Shown here: in pieces, positions 1-7,764 of the stretch
How positions within the stretch are numbered: position 1 is the first letter of the stretch
Layout of the letters: each line of letters opens with the position of its first letter
Origin: Sneathia vaginalis
Lineage (GTDB): Bacteria; Fusobacteriota; Fusobacteriia; Fusobacteriales; Leptotrichiaceae
DNA length: 64,000 nt
Reading direction: 5' to 3'
Assembly: GCF_000973085.1 (NCBI RefSeq)
Contig: NZ_CP011280.1
Location: forward strand, 894,642 to 958,641
Position numbers and translations under genes: made by a program
Notes under the pieces: model-generated
Told to the model about the DNA's origin: nothing
Database searches by the model: none
The model's input: the letters and a program-made list of their open reading frames with translations, nothing else

Positions 1-755
1 ATGAAATATACAATAAAGAAAACCATTTACCAGAATTTTCACATACTTGGAGCAATGAAGATTTAAGTTTAATTGAAGGGCAAGTTGGTGTATTAAAAGG
101 TGCAAAAATGTATTTTATAAAAAAAAGAAAAGAAGCAATATACTTTGATCAATACTCAAAAGAAAAAAGAATTAACCTATTTGAATTAAAAAATGTAACT
201 AAGATAGATTACAATAACTTCAAACTTAAAAACTCTTTATACCTTTCAAAAGATAATTTCTTTAAAACTTTTGCACTAGATAATGAATTAACTTTAAGCT
301 ACCTATACAAAAATGGAATATTTGAAGCTAAACCATATATTACCCACAACTATGATGTATTTTACAAAAAAGATTTAAAACTCTACGACTACAATGTATT
401 AACACCTGGTATAGATATTGGTATAAATTACAAAAAGGATAATTTTTCTCTAAAACTTGGTACTGATATTAAAAATGATTTTCAATTTAGAAGAGCAACT
501 AAACTTGGTATAAATGATACATTAGGTAACCAAAATGAAATAGATAAATTAGTTAAGGGTTCTATCATATATGTTAAGCCATATTTAAAGGTAGAAAATA
601 AATTTGGTGATCACTTAACAGTTAAAGGTGATTTTAGCTATGAATATATGAAGTCATTTGACGTTACAAGAGGTAGTACATATACGATGTATAAGCCAAT
701 AGAATTCAAACAACACAACATTAAAACTAAAATTAGTTTGCAATATGATTTATAG
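1..755 (+). CDS. Autotransporter beta-barrel, C-terminal part (partial)
   Basis: The reading frame is open from base 3 (the first two bases finish a codon) through the ATG at 108, so this is the 3' end of a larger gene cut by the window edge, not a gene starting at 108. The visible ~250 residues are alternating polar/aromatic strands (YKNGIFEAKPYITHNYDVFY, INYKKDNFSLKLGTDIK) and end in IKTKISLQYDL. That is the pattern of an outer-membrane autotransporter barrel closing on a hydrophobic or aromatic last residue. The passenger lies outside the window, so its function is unknown. A hairpin follows the stop codon. Confidence 0.75.
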   Translation, partial: EIYNKENHLPEFSHTWSNEDLSLIEGQVGVLKGAKMYFIKKRKEAIYFDQYSKEKRINLFELKNVTKIDYNNFKLKNSLYLSKDNFFKTFALDNELTLSYLYKNGIFEAKPYITHNYDVFYKKDLKLYDYNVLTPGIDIGINYKKDNFSLKLGTDIKNDFQFRRATKLGINDTLGNQNEIDKLVKGSIIYVKPYLKVENKFGDHLTVKGDFSYEYMKSFDVTRGSTYTMYKPIEFKQHNIKTKISLQYDL

Positions 756-760
756 AAAAT

Positions 761-792
761 AAAGTGTGTAAGCCTCAAAACTTACACACTTT
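761..792. terminator. Bidirectional hairpin between autotransporter and metQ
   Basis: A perfect 12-bp inverted repeat (AAAGTGTGTAAG, 8-nt loop, CTTACACACTTT) lies between the convergent ends of the autotransporter and metQ. T-runs on both sides are short, so strength is uncertain, but the placement fits a shared terminator. Confidence 0.6.
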
Positions 793-798
793 GCTTCA

Positions 799-1515
799 TT
801 AAAATGCAGGTATTATTAAACCATTATATTTTTCTTCTATGAACTTTTTAACTTTTTCTGAACGTAATGCTTTCATTAATTTCTTTATCTTTTCGTCATT
901 TTCTCTACCCTTTAATACTGTTACTATATTAGCATATGGTGAATCTTTGCTTTCAACTAATATTGCTTTATCTTGAGGTATTTTGCTTGAAATAGCAAAG
1001 TTAGTATTAATAACTGCACCATCAACTTCTTTTAATCTTGGACCTATTTGTTCAGCATTTAATGGTGTAATATCTAAGTCCTTTAAATCTTTTAATAATG
1101 TTAAAGCTCTTGCCTTATTTGTTGGATCATTAGGTATTAATATCTTAGCGTGTTTTGGTAATTGTTTAACATCTGTATATTTATCTGAATAAAGTTTTAA
1201 TGGTTCTAAGTGTACTGCTCCAACACTTACTAAATCAATATTATTTTTCTTTCCAAATTCAATCATGTATGGTATATGTTGGAAGAAGTTAGCATCTAAG
1301 CTCTTATCTTTTAAACCTAAATTAGGTTGAACATAATCATTAAATACAACTATTTTTAAGTCTATTCCTTCCTTTTTCAAATCATCTTTTACTGCTTCAA
1401 CTATCTCTTTATGTGGAACTGGTGAAACCCCTATTACTAATGTATTGTTTTTCTTCCCTGAACATGACACTAATGTTAGTGTTAATAAAATAAATAATAA
1501 AATCTTTTTAATCAT
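799..1515 (-). CDS. metQ: Methionine ABC transporter substrate-binding lipoprotein MetQ
   Basis: This is the solute-binding component for (D/L-)methionine uptake, of the NlpA/MetQ family, anchored at the outer face of the inner membrane. The N-terminus is a lipoprotein signal with lipobox LVSC (Cys18), followed by GKKNNTLVIGVSPVPHKEIVE, the usual first strand of the family. The length of 238 residues is normal for the mature fold plus signal. It is the last gene of metN-metI-metQ, two bases after metI, with a GGAG box before the ATG. Methionine specificity is inferred from the family and the operon. Confidence 0.9.
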   Translation of the reverse strand: MIKKILLFILLTLTLVSCSGKKNNTLVIGVSPVPHKEIVEAVKDDLKKEGIDLKIVVFNDYVQPNLGLKDKSLDANFFQHIPYMIEFGKKNNIDLVSVGAVHLEPLKLYSDKYTDVKQLPKHAKILIPNDPTNKARALTLLKDLKDLDITPLNAEQIGPRLKEVDGAVINTNFAISSKIPQDKAILVESKDSPYANIVTVLKGRENDEKIKKLMKALRSEKVKKFIEEKYNGLIIPAF

Positions 1516-1517
1516 AA

Positions 1518-2159
1518 TTATCTCCCTCTTCTTTCTTCTACTGTTTTTGCAATTTTTGTCCCTAAATATTGTATTATTTGTACCAGTAATATGATTATCA
1601 CTGTTGATAGATACATTGTTTTTTGATCTGCTCTTTGATATCCTTCTATGACTGCCATATTACCTAATCCTCCACCACCAATTACACCAGCAATTGCTGT
1701 GTATGATACAAGTGAAATTAATGTTAGTGTTAGACCGTTAATAATAGCTGGCAATGCTTCAGGTATTAATATTTTAAATATTATTTGACAAGGTGTTGCA
1801 CCTATTGAAAGTCCCATTTCAATTAGCCCCTTATCTACATCATTTATTGCATTTTCTATTATTCTTGCAACAAATGGTACACTAGCTATAGAAAGTGGTA
1901 TTAAAAATGCTGTAGTTCCATATGATCTTCCTACTAATAGTCTTGATAATGGTATTAATAGGACTATTAGTATTACAAATGGTATTGATCTTGTAATATT
2001 AACTAATAGTACATCTAGTATTCTATGATATATTCTATTTTCGCATAAACCACCTTTTCTTGTAGTTATTAATGATATTCCTAATGGTATACCTAGTAAA
2101 CAAGATATTACCATTGAGACTAATAACATGTATATTGTTTCTAAAGTTGCATCAATCAT
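1518..2159 (-). CDS. metI: Methionine ABC transporter permease MetI
   Basis: This is a 213-residue inner-membrane permease with about five hydrophobic helices. The EAA loop, which contacts the ATPase, reads EMGLSIGATPCQIIFKILIPEALP, and GGGGLGNMAVIEGYQRAD is characteristic of MetI. The start codon overlaps the last codons of metN by 8 bases, which suggests translational coupling. Family length is normal. Confidence 0.92.
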   Translation of the reverse strand: MIDATLETIYMLLVSMVISCLLGIPLGISLITTRKGGLCENRIYHRILDVLLVNITRSIPFVILIVLLIPLSRLLVGRSYGTTAFLIPLSIASVPFVARIIENAINDVDKGLIEMGLSIGATPCQIIFKILIPEALPAIINGLTLTLISLVSYTAIAGVIGGGGLGNMAVIEGYQRADQKTMYLSTVIIILLVQIIQYLGTKIAKTVEERRGR

Positions 2160-2874
2160 TTTTTATACCTCCTATCAACTTCTTTGTGAATTCATTTTCT
2201 GGATTAGTAAATATTACATCCGTTTGTCCTTTTTCAATTATGTGCCCCTCCTTTATAACAGCTATTTTATTGCATATTTTTTTAATAACTTCCATTTGGT
2301 GTGTAATTACAACTATTGTAATTCCGAATTTTTTATTTATTCTTTGTAATAATTCTAATATATTATTTGCTGTTAAGGGGTCTAGTGCTGATGTTGCTTC
2401 ATCTGATAAAATTATCTTGGGATTAGTAATTAATGCCCTTGCAATAGCTACTCTTTGTTTTTGACCTCCAGACAACTTCTTTATATACTCATCTTTTTTA
2501 TCATACAATTCAACTAATTCTAGAACTCTTTCTATTTTTTGCTTATCGACATTACCAACTAATTCTAGAGGTAACTTGACATTTTCATAAACAGTTCTTG
2601 ATTCTAATAAATTAAAGTTTTGAAAAACCATAGATATTTCTTTTCTAAATTTTCTTAAATCTTTAACACTTAAATCTTTAACAACCTTACCATCTACCGT
2701 TAATTCCCCACTATCTATATCTTCTAATCGATTTATAGTTCTAATTAATGTGGATTTACCTGCTCCCGATAAGCCGACTATTCCAAATATGTCACCTTTC
2801 TCTATTTTTAGCGATATATCTTTTAAAACCTCAACATCTCCATATTTTTTACTTACATTTTTAAACTCTATCAT
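2152..2874 (-). CDS. metN: Methionine ABC transporter ATPase MetN, short form
   Basis: The ATPase subunit carries Walker A GLSGAGKST, Q-loop FQNFNLL, signature LSGGQKQR, Walker B IILSDEAT, D-loop SALD and the switch histidine in VVITHQ. It has only 240 residues and stops soon after the nucleotide-binding domain. Typical MetN proteins of about 340 residues carry a C-terminal NIL (ACT-like) domain that binds methionine and inhibits transport; that domain is absent here. The metNI pairing makes MetN more likely than a general polar amino acid ATPase. It lies directly behind a terminator-containing leader with a Met-rich peptide. Confidence 0.88.
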   Translation of the reverse strand: MIEFKNVSKKYGDVEVLKDISLKIEKGDIFGIVGLSGAGKSTLIRTINRLEDIDSGELTVDGKVVKDLSVKDLRKFRKEISMVFQNFNLLESRTVYENVKLPLELVGNVDKQKIERVLELVELYDKKDEYIKKLSGGQKQRVAIARALITNPKIILSDEATSALDPLTANNILELLQRINKKFGITIVVITHQMEVIKKICNKIAVIKEGHIIEKGQTDVIFTNPENEFTKKLIGGIKND

Positions 2875-2885
2875 GGTTACCTCCT

Positions 2886-2918
2886 AAAAAAAAATCAGAC
2901 ACAATTGTGTGCCTGATT
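2886..2918 (-). terminator. Intrinsic terminator in metN leader (attenuator)
   Basis: On the minus strand AATCAG-GCACAC-AATT-GTGTC-TGATT folds into an 11-bp stem with a 4-nt loop, followed by ten T. It ends just before the AGGAGG that serves metN, so it sits inside the transcript rather than after a gene. This is the layout of a transcription attenuator. Confidence 0.85.
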
Positions 2919-2994
2919 CATCAATCAATAATCATACCTCTTTAATGATTGGCACACGCAAACTAGCTTGTACCAAATCAAATTTAGTTACAAG

Positions 2995-3042
2995 CTACCT
3001 ACACATGTACATCATCATTAAAGTTAAAGCATAATTATTCAT
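2995..3042 (-). CDS. Met-rich leader peptide of metNIQ
   Basis: A 15-codon ORF reads MNNYALTLMMMYMCR. It starts at ATG 3042 with a perfect GGAGG nine bases upstream. Five of its 15 residues are methionine, four of them within five codons just before the stop (MMMYM). It lies between a consensus promoter and an intrinsic terminator upstream of a methionine transporter, as amino-acid attenuator leader peptides do (trp, his, leu operons). Its product is probably of no consequence: ribosome pausing at the Met codons would be the signal. Confidence 0.72.
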   Translation of the reverse strand: MNNYALTLMMMYMCR

Positions 3043-3077
3043 ATATATTTTCCTCCGTTTTTTTCATTTATGTTGTC

Positions 3078-3106
3078 ATTATACAACAATAAAAAAAATA
3101 TTGCAA
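3078..3106 (-). promoter_or_regulatory. metNIQ promoter
   Basis: On the minus strand TTGCAA (3101-3106), a 17-bp spacer and a perfect TATAAT (3078-3083) give a sigma70-type promoter. It starts only a few bases beyond the end of the autotransporter gene and would initiate near 3071. Confidence 0.75.
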
Positions 3107-3115
3107 GTACTTTTT

Positions 3116-5788
3116 TTAAAAAATATATGATAAAGTTATAGAAGTCCCTATTTTACTTGCACTATTGATACTCAAACTAGAAGCTAAAGTAAAATTATTA
3201 TTCATCATATATCTAATCATACCTTTATATTCAAAGATATTTTTATTTGGATTTTTACCCACTAATTTAAAGTCTGTATTAGCCATTCTTGCGTTTAGTT
3301 GTATATCTTCGCTTAAATTTCTTGTATACCCTATACGATTTATGAATGTAAGCTTATTATTCTTATACACAAGATTTAAACTAGGACTTAAATACCAACT
3401 ATTTATCGTATTATTCCTTAATTCTAGTAATATCCCTTGCATTAGTGTATCTGTTGCACTTTCTTTTACATGTCCTATGCTTGTATTCATATACCTAAGT
3501 GCTAATGAGGGGATAATAGACAAGTTTTCTGTTAACCCTAACACATATCCTGCTTTTAAGTCTAAGTTAAAAGTATTAGTATTAAACTTTGAATTTATTT
3601 CAACACTTCCATCATTAATATATCTTGTAGCCTTATTTTTACTCTTACTATACCCTAAATTAGATAATAGATATATATTTTTGTATGTATAATCTCCTGT
3701 TAAATTTACACTAATTGCATCATTTTGTATATTATTCTTATTCTTCTCAAAAAAATTGTAATTCGAGTTATGCATACCAAGTGAAAGTCCCATATTAAAA
3801 TCTTTAAACACTTTCTTTTTAATACCTATTGTGGCACCACTTACTCTTCTATTAAACAAGGTATACTTCTTACCATCATTTAAATTAAATGAATTATATG
3901 TATTAAAAAATACACTATTAGGCATTACATTCTCATATTCACTAATATTATTATTAATTATTTCATTTTGTATATCAATATTTTCGCTAATAAAGCTTGA
4001 GTAATTGTCTGTAAATATTCTCTCCAGTGCATAAGCTTCTGTGTCATTTCTTACATTTCTAAGTACTTCTGTATCCTTATACTCATCAAAAAACTTCTTT
4101 GTATTCATGTTATATGATGGTATATCTTTTAATTCTCCATCACTTAGATCTTTTAATTTCACTTTTTTATCTTTAATTTGATATACAGTATCACTGACTT
4201 TTTCTACTCTTAAGAAAGTATTTTTAAGGCTATTTTCATCCATTTCTAATTTTTTGTTACCCGTTATCTTAGGTAAGTCTTGTTTCCCATCGTTTTGTAC
4301 TACTAATTCTCCTTTTTGTACATAACTATTTGTTTGTATATCATCACTAATTATTGTCTTAGAATTAGCACTTGCATAGTAATTATTTACCTTTAGTTTC
4401 TTTCGTACCTCTAATACAGATTTATCATTTAAGACATCATTAGAAATATTTACATCTTTTTTATCTATTAGTAACTTTGATCCATTTAATATCTCATATT
4501 TAGACTTACTATCATTTTGTAAATTAAGTACTCCATCTAAAATTTGTGTTTTTGAAGTGTAGTTCTGTTTACCAGTTAATATTAGAGTTCCTTTACCATC
4601 TTTTCTAAAATTAGCTGGGTTATAGTAATTGTGTTCTGAATTAAGTATGCCTGGTATTCTATAGTTATATTTTCCTACCTTTACATATTCATCCGCCTTA
4701 TTTTTTTCTTTTAACCCACCTTCTATATCATTAGACCATGTATATGTTCCACTTGGTATATTAACGTACATATAGTAATTACCATACTCATCTTTTATCT
4801 TGTCTTTAGTGGAGTTATAGTATTTTTCTTCTTCAACTAAACCTAGATTAAATGCTCCAGGACCTTTTAATGCTTTTTCAAAATCAACATCGCCCCACCC
4901 ATATTTATTATCTAGACTACCATTATTTTTTGCTGTAGTTAATATTACTTGCTTAATTTGATTATACCTTAAAAAAGGATAACGTTTCTTTATTTCATAA
5001 GCTAGTCTTGTAACTCTAGGTGCTGAAAAACTAGAACCTGTCTTGCCAGATATATTACCATCTTCAAACACAACAAAAGACCTTAAAAGCATGGCTTTAT
5101 AGTTAGTATTAATATCTTTTCTACTCTTATTACCCACATAAATTATGTTGTTTCTAACTTCTTTTTGTGTTTCGCTATCTAATACTTGGTATATTGCTTG
5201 TAAATATGCACTAGTCCACTGATTTTCACCGCTATTACCTAGTGATTTTATACGTAACTGATTATTCTCACTACTCTTAACAGATATATATGGTTTATTC
5301 TTACTAAGTAAGCTTTTAGGATTGTGCTCTGATTCAGGATTTAAATAATCACCTAAATATAGATTACTTCCTCTTCTTATACCATGTGATATATTAATTA
5401 TCCCATTATACTCACCTTCACTATGGTGAAATTGTATATCATCGTTATTTATTCCATTTTTACCATTACTCAAAAATGAATCTAGCACTAATTTAGCATG
5501 AGTTTCATTTAAACTATCATACTTCCAAAAATCTCTTCTTAGCTTATCATTTAGCTGAGATACTATTAACCTTATATTCTTATTATCTTTACCTTCTATC
5601 TCAAAAAAATGAACTTCATTTTTTTCTTTCTTTTCTTTTCTTTCTTCTATTTTTCTTTCTTCTATTACTCGTTCTACTCTTTTAGGGGCATAACTAATAT
5701 CTAAACTGCTAGTCCTCGCTACACCACCACCTGCACCAGAACATGATAATATATTTATTGCTAATATTAAATAACCTATTTTCTTCAT
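3116..5788 (-). CDS. Lipoprotein autotransporter with subtilase-like (S8) passenger
   Basis: This is an 890-residue surface protein. The signal ends in lipobox ILSC (Cys16), followed by Gly-rich and Glu/Lys-rich segments. A compact S8-like region follows: NETHAK with a candidate catalytic His97, INISHG at 131-136 resembling the substrate-binding INMS motif, and GSSFSAP with candidate catalytic Ser253. I cannot find a convincing catalytic Asp motif. After YGWGDVDFEKAL comes an autotransporter-associated strand repeat (GTLILTGKQNYTSKTQILDG), and the last ~260 residues form a beta-barrel ending SYIF. Lipidated autotransporter proteases are known from Neisseria NalP. The gene starts one base after rimI, with an SD inside it, so it appears co-transcribed with lepB-rimI. 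The protease may be inactive. Confidence 0.8.
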   Translation of the reverse strand: MKKIGYLILAINILSCSGAGGGVARTSSLDISYAPKRVERVIEERKIEERKEKKEKNEVHFFEIEGKDNKNIRLIVSQLNDKLRRDFWKYDSLNETHAKLVLDSFLSNGKNGINNDDIQFHHSEGEYNGIINISHGIRRGSNLYLGDYLNPESEHNPKSLLSKNKPYISVKSSENNQLRIKSLGNSGENQWTSAYLQAIYQVLDSETQKEVRNNIIYVGNKSRKDINTNYKAMLLRSFVVFEDGNISGKTGSSFSAPRVTRLAYEIKKRYPFLRYNQIKQVILTTAKNNGSLDNKYGWGDVDFEKALKGPGAFNLGLVEEEKYYNSTKDKIKDEYGNYYMYVNIPSGTYTWSNDIEGGLKEKNKADEYVKVGKYNYRIPGILNSEHNYYNPANFRKDGKGTLILTGKQNYTSKTQILDGVLNLQNDSKSKYEILNGSKLLIDKKDVNISNDVLNDKSVLEVRKKLKVNNYYASANSKTIISDDIQTNSYVQKGELVVQNDGKQDLPKITGNKKLEMDENSLKNTFLRVEKVSDTVYQIKDKKVKLKDLSDGELKDIPSYNMNTKKFFDEYKDTEVLRNVRNDTEAYALERIFTDNYSSFISENIDIQNEIINNNISEYENVMPNSVFFNTYNSFNLNDGKKYTLFNRRVSGATIGIKKKVFKDFNMGLSLGMHNSNYNFFEKNKNNIQNDAISVNLTGDYTYKNIYLLSNLGYSKSKNKATRYINDGSVEINSKFNTNTFNLDLKAGYVLGLTENLSIIPSLALRYMNTSIGHVKESATDTLMQGILLELRNNTINSWYLSPSLNLVYKNNKLTFINRIGYTRNLSEDIQLNARMANTDFKLVGKNPNKNIFEYKGMIRYMMNNNFTLASSLSINSASKIGTSITLSYIF

Positions 5789-6145
5789 CTATCTCCTCAT
5801 TATTATTGCATCATCTGTATTATAGTAATTTTTTCTTAAAGATATTTGTTTAAATCCCATTTTTTTGTATAAACTTATCGCAGGTAGATTTTTAATATTG
5901 ACTTCTAGCATAATAGGTTTAGTATCAGGTAGCATATTTAATAGCTTTTTAGCTAGTCCCTTGCCTCTATACTTTTTTTCTACTGCTATTTCAAATATTT
6001 CGTATACATCTATACTATCTATTAGTATCAAGTATGCTCTATTGTCTAATAAGTATGTTATATATCCTAACGATTCAAAGAATTTTTCATCATATTTTTT
6101 TGAAAAACTCTCATTATGTATTTTAGCTATACTTTTAAAATTCAT
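5789..6145 (-). CDS. rimI: RimI-like N-acetyltransferase
   Basis: A 118-residue GNAT enzyme. The acetyl-CoA motif A is AVEKKYRGKGLAKKLL, and the C-terminal LEVNIKNLPAISLYKKMGFKQISLRKNYYN followed by DAIIM is the pattern of RimI, which acetylates the N-terminal Ala of ribosomal protein S18 and sometimes other N-termini. It is slightly shorter than usual (~145) at the N-terminus. Its start overlaps lepB by 11 bases and it abuts the autotransporter downstream. The general GNAT assignment is firm; the substrate is inferred. Confidence 0.85.
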   Translation of the reverse strand: MNFKSIAKIHNESFSKKYDEKFFESLGYITYLLDNRAYLILIDSIDVYEIFEIAVEKKYRGKGLAKKLLNMLPDTKPIMLEVNIKNLPAISLYKKMGFKQISLRKNYYNTDDAIIMRR

Positions 6146-7400
6146 CTCGTATAAATCCTATTCTATTTAATGGCATCCATCTTAAGAATAATCTTCCTTT
6201 TATTCTACTCTTCTTTACATATCCAAAGTATCTTGAATCTTCACTATTATCTGTATTATCACCCATAGCCATGTAGTAGTCATCCTTTAAAATTACACTA
6301 TTACCTTCTAATAAGCTTTCAAATACTTTCTTATTGTATTTAAAGTCTAGTATAGGTAGCATTATTTGTTCGTGTCCTTTAGCTTGCATTACAAATGTAT
6401 ATCTTCTTTGTAAGCTTGTATCTTCTAAATGATTATATAGCCCTACTAATTTTCTGTAATCTTGACCCTTACATTTTTCTAAAAATTCTTGAGGTGTTAA
6501 TACATTTATACTCATTGTACTTCTATCAAATTCTAATACCTTTATAATTACTACTTCATCACCTTTTTTAGGTATGTATATTTCTTTTAAACCTAACATT
6601 TGATAAAGTGAGTCTCTACCTGTATTATACTTTCTATCACTAATTGGAGTACCATTACTATATATCTTATCATTTTCTATTTTAAATACTGTACCTTCTA
6701 CACCAGTTATTCTCTTAGTATACATAACTTGATTATTCAATGGTTCTTCAAAAGAGATAATATCATTTAACTTAGGCTTTGTGAATTTGTAGATTATATT
6801 ATTTGAAAATATTCTATCCTTAGCTAAAATTGTAGGTTCCATTGATTGTGTTGGAATTACATAGTTTCCTAAATAGTGTAATTGTAGTACTGCTATTATG
6901 AATATTAAGAATATTCCATTAACTAAAACTCTAAAACTTTCTTTTAACTTTTCTTTTTCAAGTATTATAGACACTAGTATTAATGGTAGTGACACAGCCA
7001 TACTAAGTTTAAACATATTATCATATATTCCAAATATATTTGTACCTGCTAATAGCATTATTAGGTTCAATATTACCAAATATTCTTTTTTTCTATTAGC
7101 TATTAGTAGTATAGCGTTTGCTACTACTGTTACATAAATACCTATTTGTCTTAAAGGTAAAATATCACTTTTTGTCTTATCAACAAAAAATACAAATATA
7201 CCTATAACGACAAAACAAGTTAAAATATTAATACCTAACACTATATTTTTATTTATCACTTTTTTTATTTCTATCTTACTCGATATCTTATCTGATATAT
7301 CCTTTAAAATTGTATTTAATTTCTTTTCATTTAGCAGGAATAACAAAAGTATTAAACCTGTTATAACATAGAATAAAACCCATAAAATCTTATCTAACAT
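6135..7400 (-). CDS. lepB: Signal peptidase I with extended membrane domain
   Basis: This enzyme cleaves signal peptides of exported proteins. The catalytic Ser lies in VIPTQSMEPTI, the general-base Lys in MYTKRITG, and the conserved C-terminal box is MGDNTDNSEDSRYFG. The ATG at 7400 is preferred because AAAGGAG lies five bases upstream; the ATG 15 bases earlier would place that SD inside the gene. At 421 residues it is long for the family (often 170-320). The extra ~180 N-terminal residues form several hydrophobic helices with a lysine-rich loop between the first two, so the catalytic domain sits on a polytopic anchor. Confidence 0.9.
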   Translation of the reverse strand: MLDKILWVLFYVITGLILLLFLLNEKKLNTILKDISDKISSKIEIKKVINKNIVLGINILTCFVVIGIFVFFVDKTKSDILPLRQIGIYVTVVANAILLIANRKKEYLVILNLIMLLAGTNIFGIYDNMFKLSMAVSLPLILVSIILEKEKLKESFRVLVNGIFLIFIIAVLQLHYLGNYVIPTQSMEPTILAKDRIFSNNIIYKFTKPKLNDIISFEEPLNNQVMYTKRITGVEGTVFKIENDKIYSNGTPISDRKYNTGRDSLYQMLGLKEIYIPKKGDEVVIIKVLEFDRSTMSINVLTPQEFLEKCKGQDYRKLVGLYNHLEDTSLQRRYTFVMQAKGHEQIMLPILDFKYNKKVFESLLEGNSVILKDDYYMAMGDNTDNSEDSRYFGYVKKSRIKGRLFLRWMPLNRIGFIRDEF

Positions 7401-7439
7401 CTCTTCTCCTTTCATTTCTACTTATTATATCATATCTTG

Positions 7440-7468
7440 TTGATTTTTTCGATAAATAATGTTATTAT
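7440..7468 (+). promoter_or_regulatory. Promoter of SRP RNA
   Basis: TTGATT (7440-7445), a 17-bp spacer and TATTAT (7463-7468) predict initiation at about 7475, exactly where the SRP RNA terminal stem begins. A perfect inverted repeat, GATAAATAAT-N3-ATTATTTATC (7451-7473), covers the spacer and -10. It also lies upstream of the divergent lepB. Confidence 0.7.
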
Positions 7469-7474
7469 TTATCT

Positions 7475-7747
7475 AGTCATACAAACTGGGGAGCTAGCGG
7501 TGCCCTGAATCCACAATCCGCTTTAGTGGAAGTCATATTAAATTTGAGGGAGACTTAGGTATTACGCCATATATTAAGGTGTTGAGAGTGTAGTCTTATT
7601 TGGTAGAAATTAGGCGAATTATGTCAGGTTGGGAACGAAGCAGCATTAAGTCTAGATTTCTAGGTTTATAAGGTAGCTATTACTTGAGCTAAGATATGTG
7701 AAACGGGTGTTTGGGTTGTTTCGATTATTTAATGTATGACCTTTTTT
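7475..7747 (+). ncRNA. ffs: Large (Alu-containing) signal recognition particle RNA
   Basis: The 5' part, CTGGGGAGCTAGCGGTGCC followed by CAATCCGCTTTAGTGGA, matches the Alu-domain start of Firmicutes-type large SRP RNA. The Ffh-binding domain IV is at about 7622-7651: GTCAGGTTG-GGAA-CGAAGCAGC keeps the GGAA tetraloop and the AAGCAG internal loop, with a G-C closing pair. Ends GTCATACA (7476-7483) and TGTATGAC (7733-7740) pair, and a T6 run follows. The RNA is ~270 nt, far longer than the ~110-nt E. coli 4.5S RNA. Confidence 0.93.
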
Positions 7748-7764
7748 GTTTAAATGGAGGATTT

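Larger units (their letters stand above)
2875..3071 (-). promoter_or_regulatory. metNIQ leader: probable methionine attenuator
   Basis: From the predicted start site (~3071) to the metN start there are ~196 nt holding, in order: a GGAGG and a 15-codon Met-rich ORF; a 9-bp hairpin TAGCTTGTA/TACAAGCTA (2964-2997) whose first bases are the leader stop codon; GTGTGCC (2951-2957), able to pair with GGCACAC (2907-2913) in the 5' arm of the terminator; and the terminator. The competing pairings support regulated termination. No T-box AGGGTGG sequence or SAM-riboswitch core was recognised. The exact switching scheme is inference. Confidence 0.7.

Noticed and set aside
1-107. Independent gene beginning at the ATG at base 1 or 108
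   Set aside because: The frame of the barrel domain is open across both positions back to the window edge; the ATG at base 1 is in another frame that stops quickly.
2875-3071. T-box or SAM riboswitch in the metN leader
   Set aside because: No AGGGTGG T-box sequence, specifier-loop arrangement or SAM-I core could be recognised; the Met-rich ORF explains the region better. A covariance scan would settle it.
7711-7764. Upstream extension of the CDF gene to an ATG-like start at 7711
   Set aside because: That segment lies inside the SRP RNA and its terminator; the ATG at 7765 has its own GGAGG.
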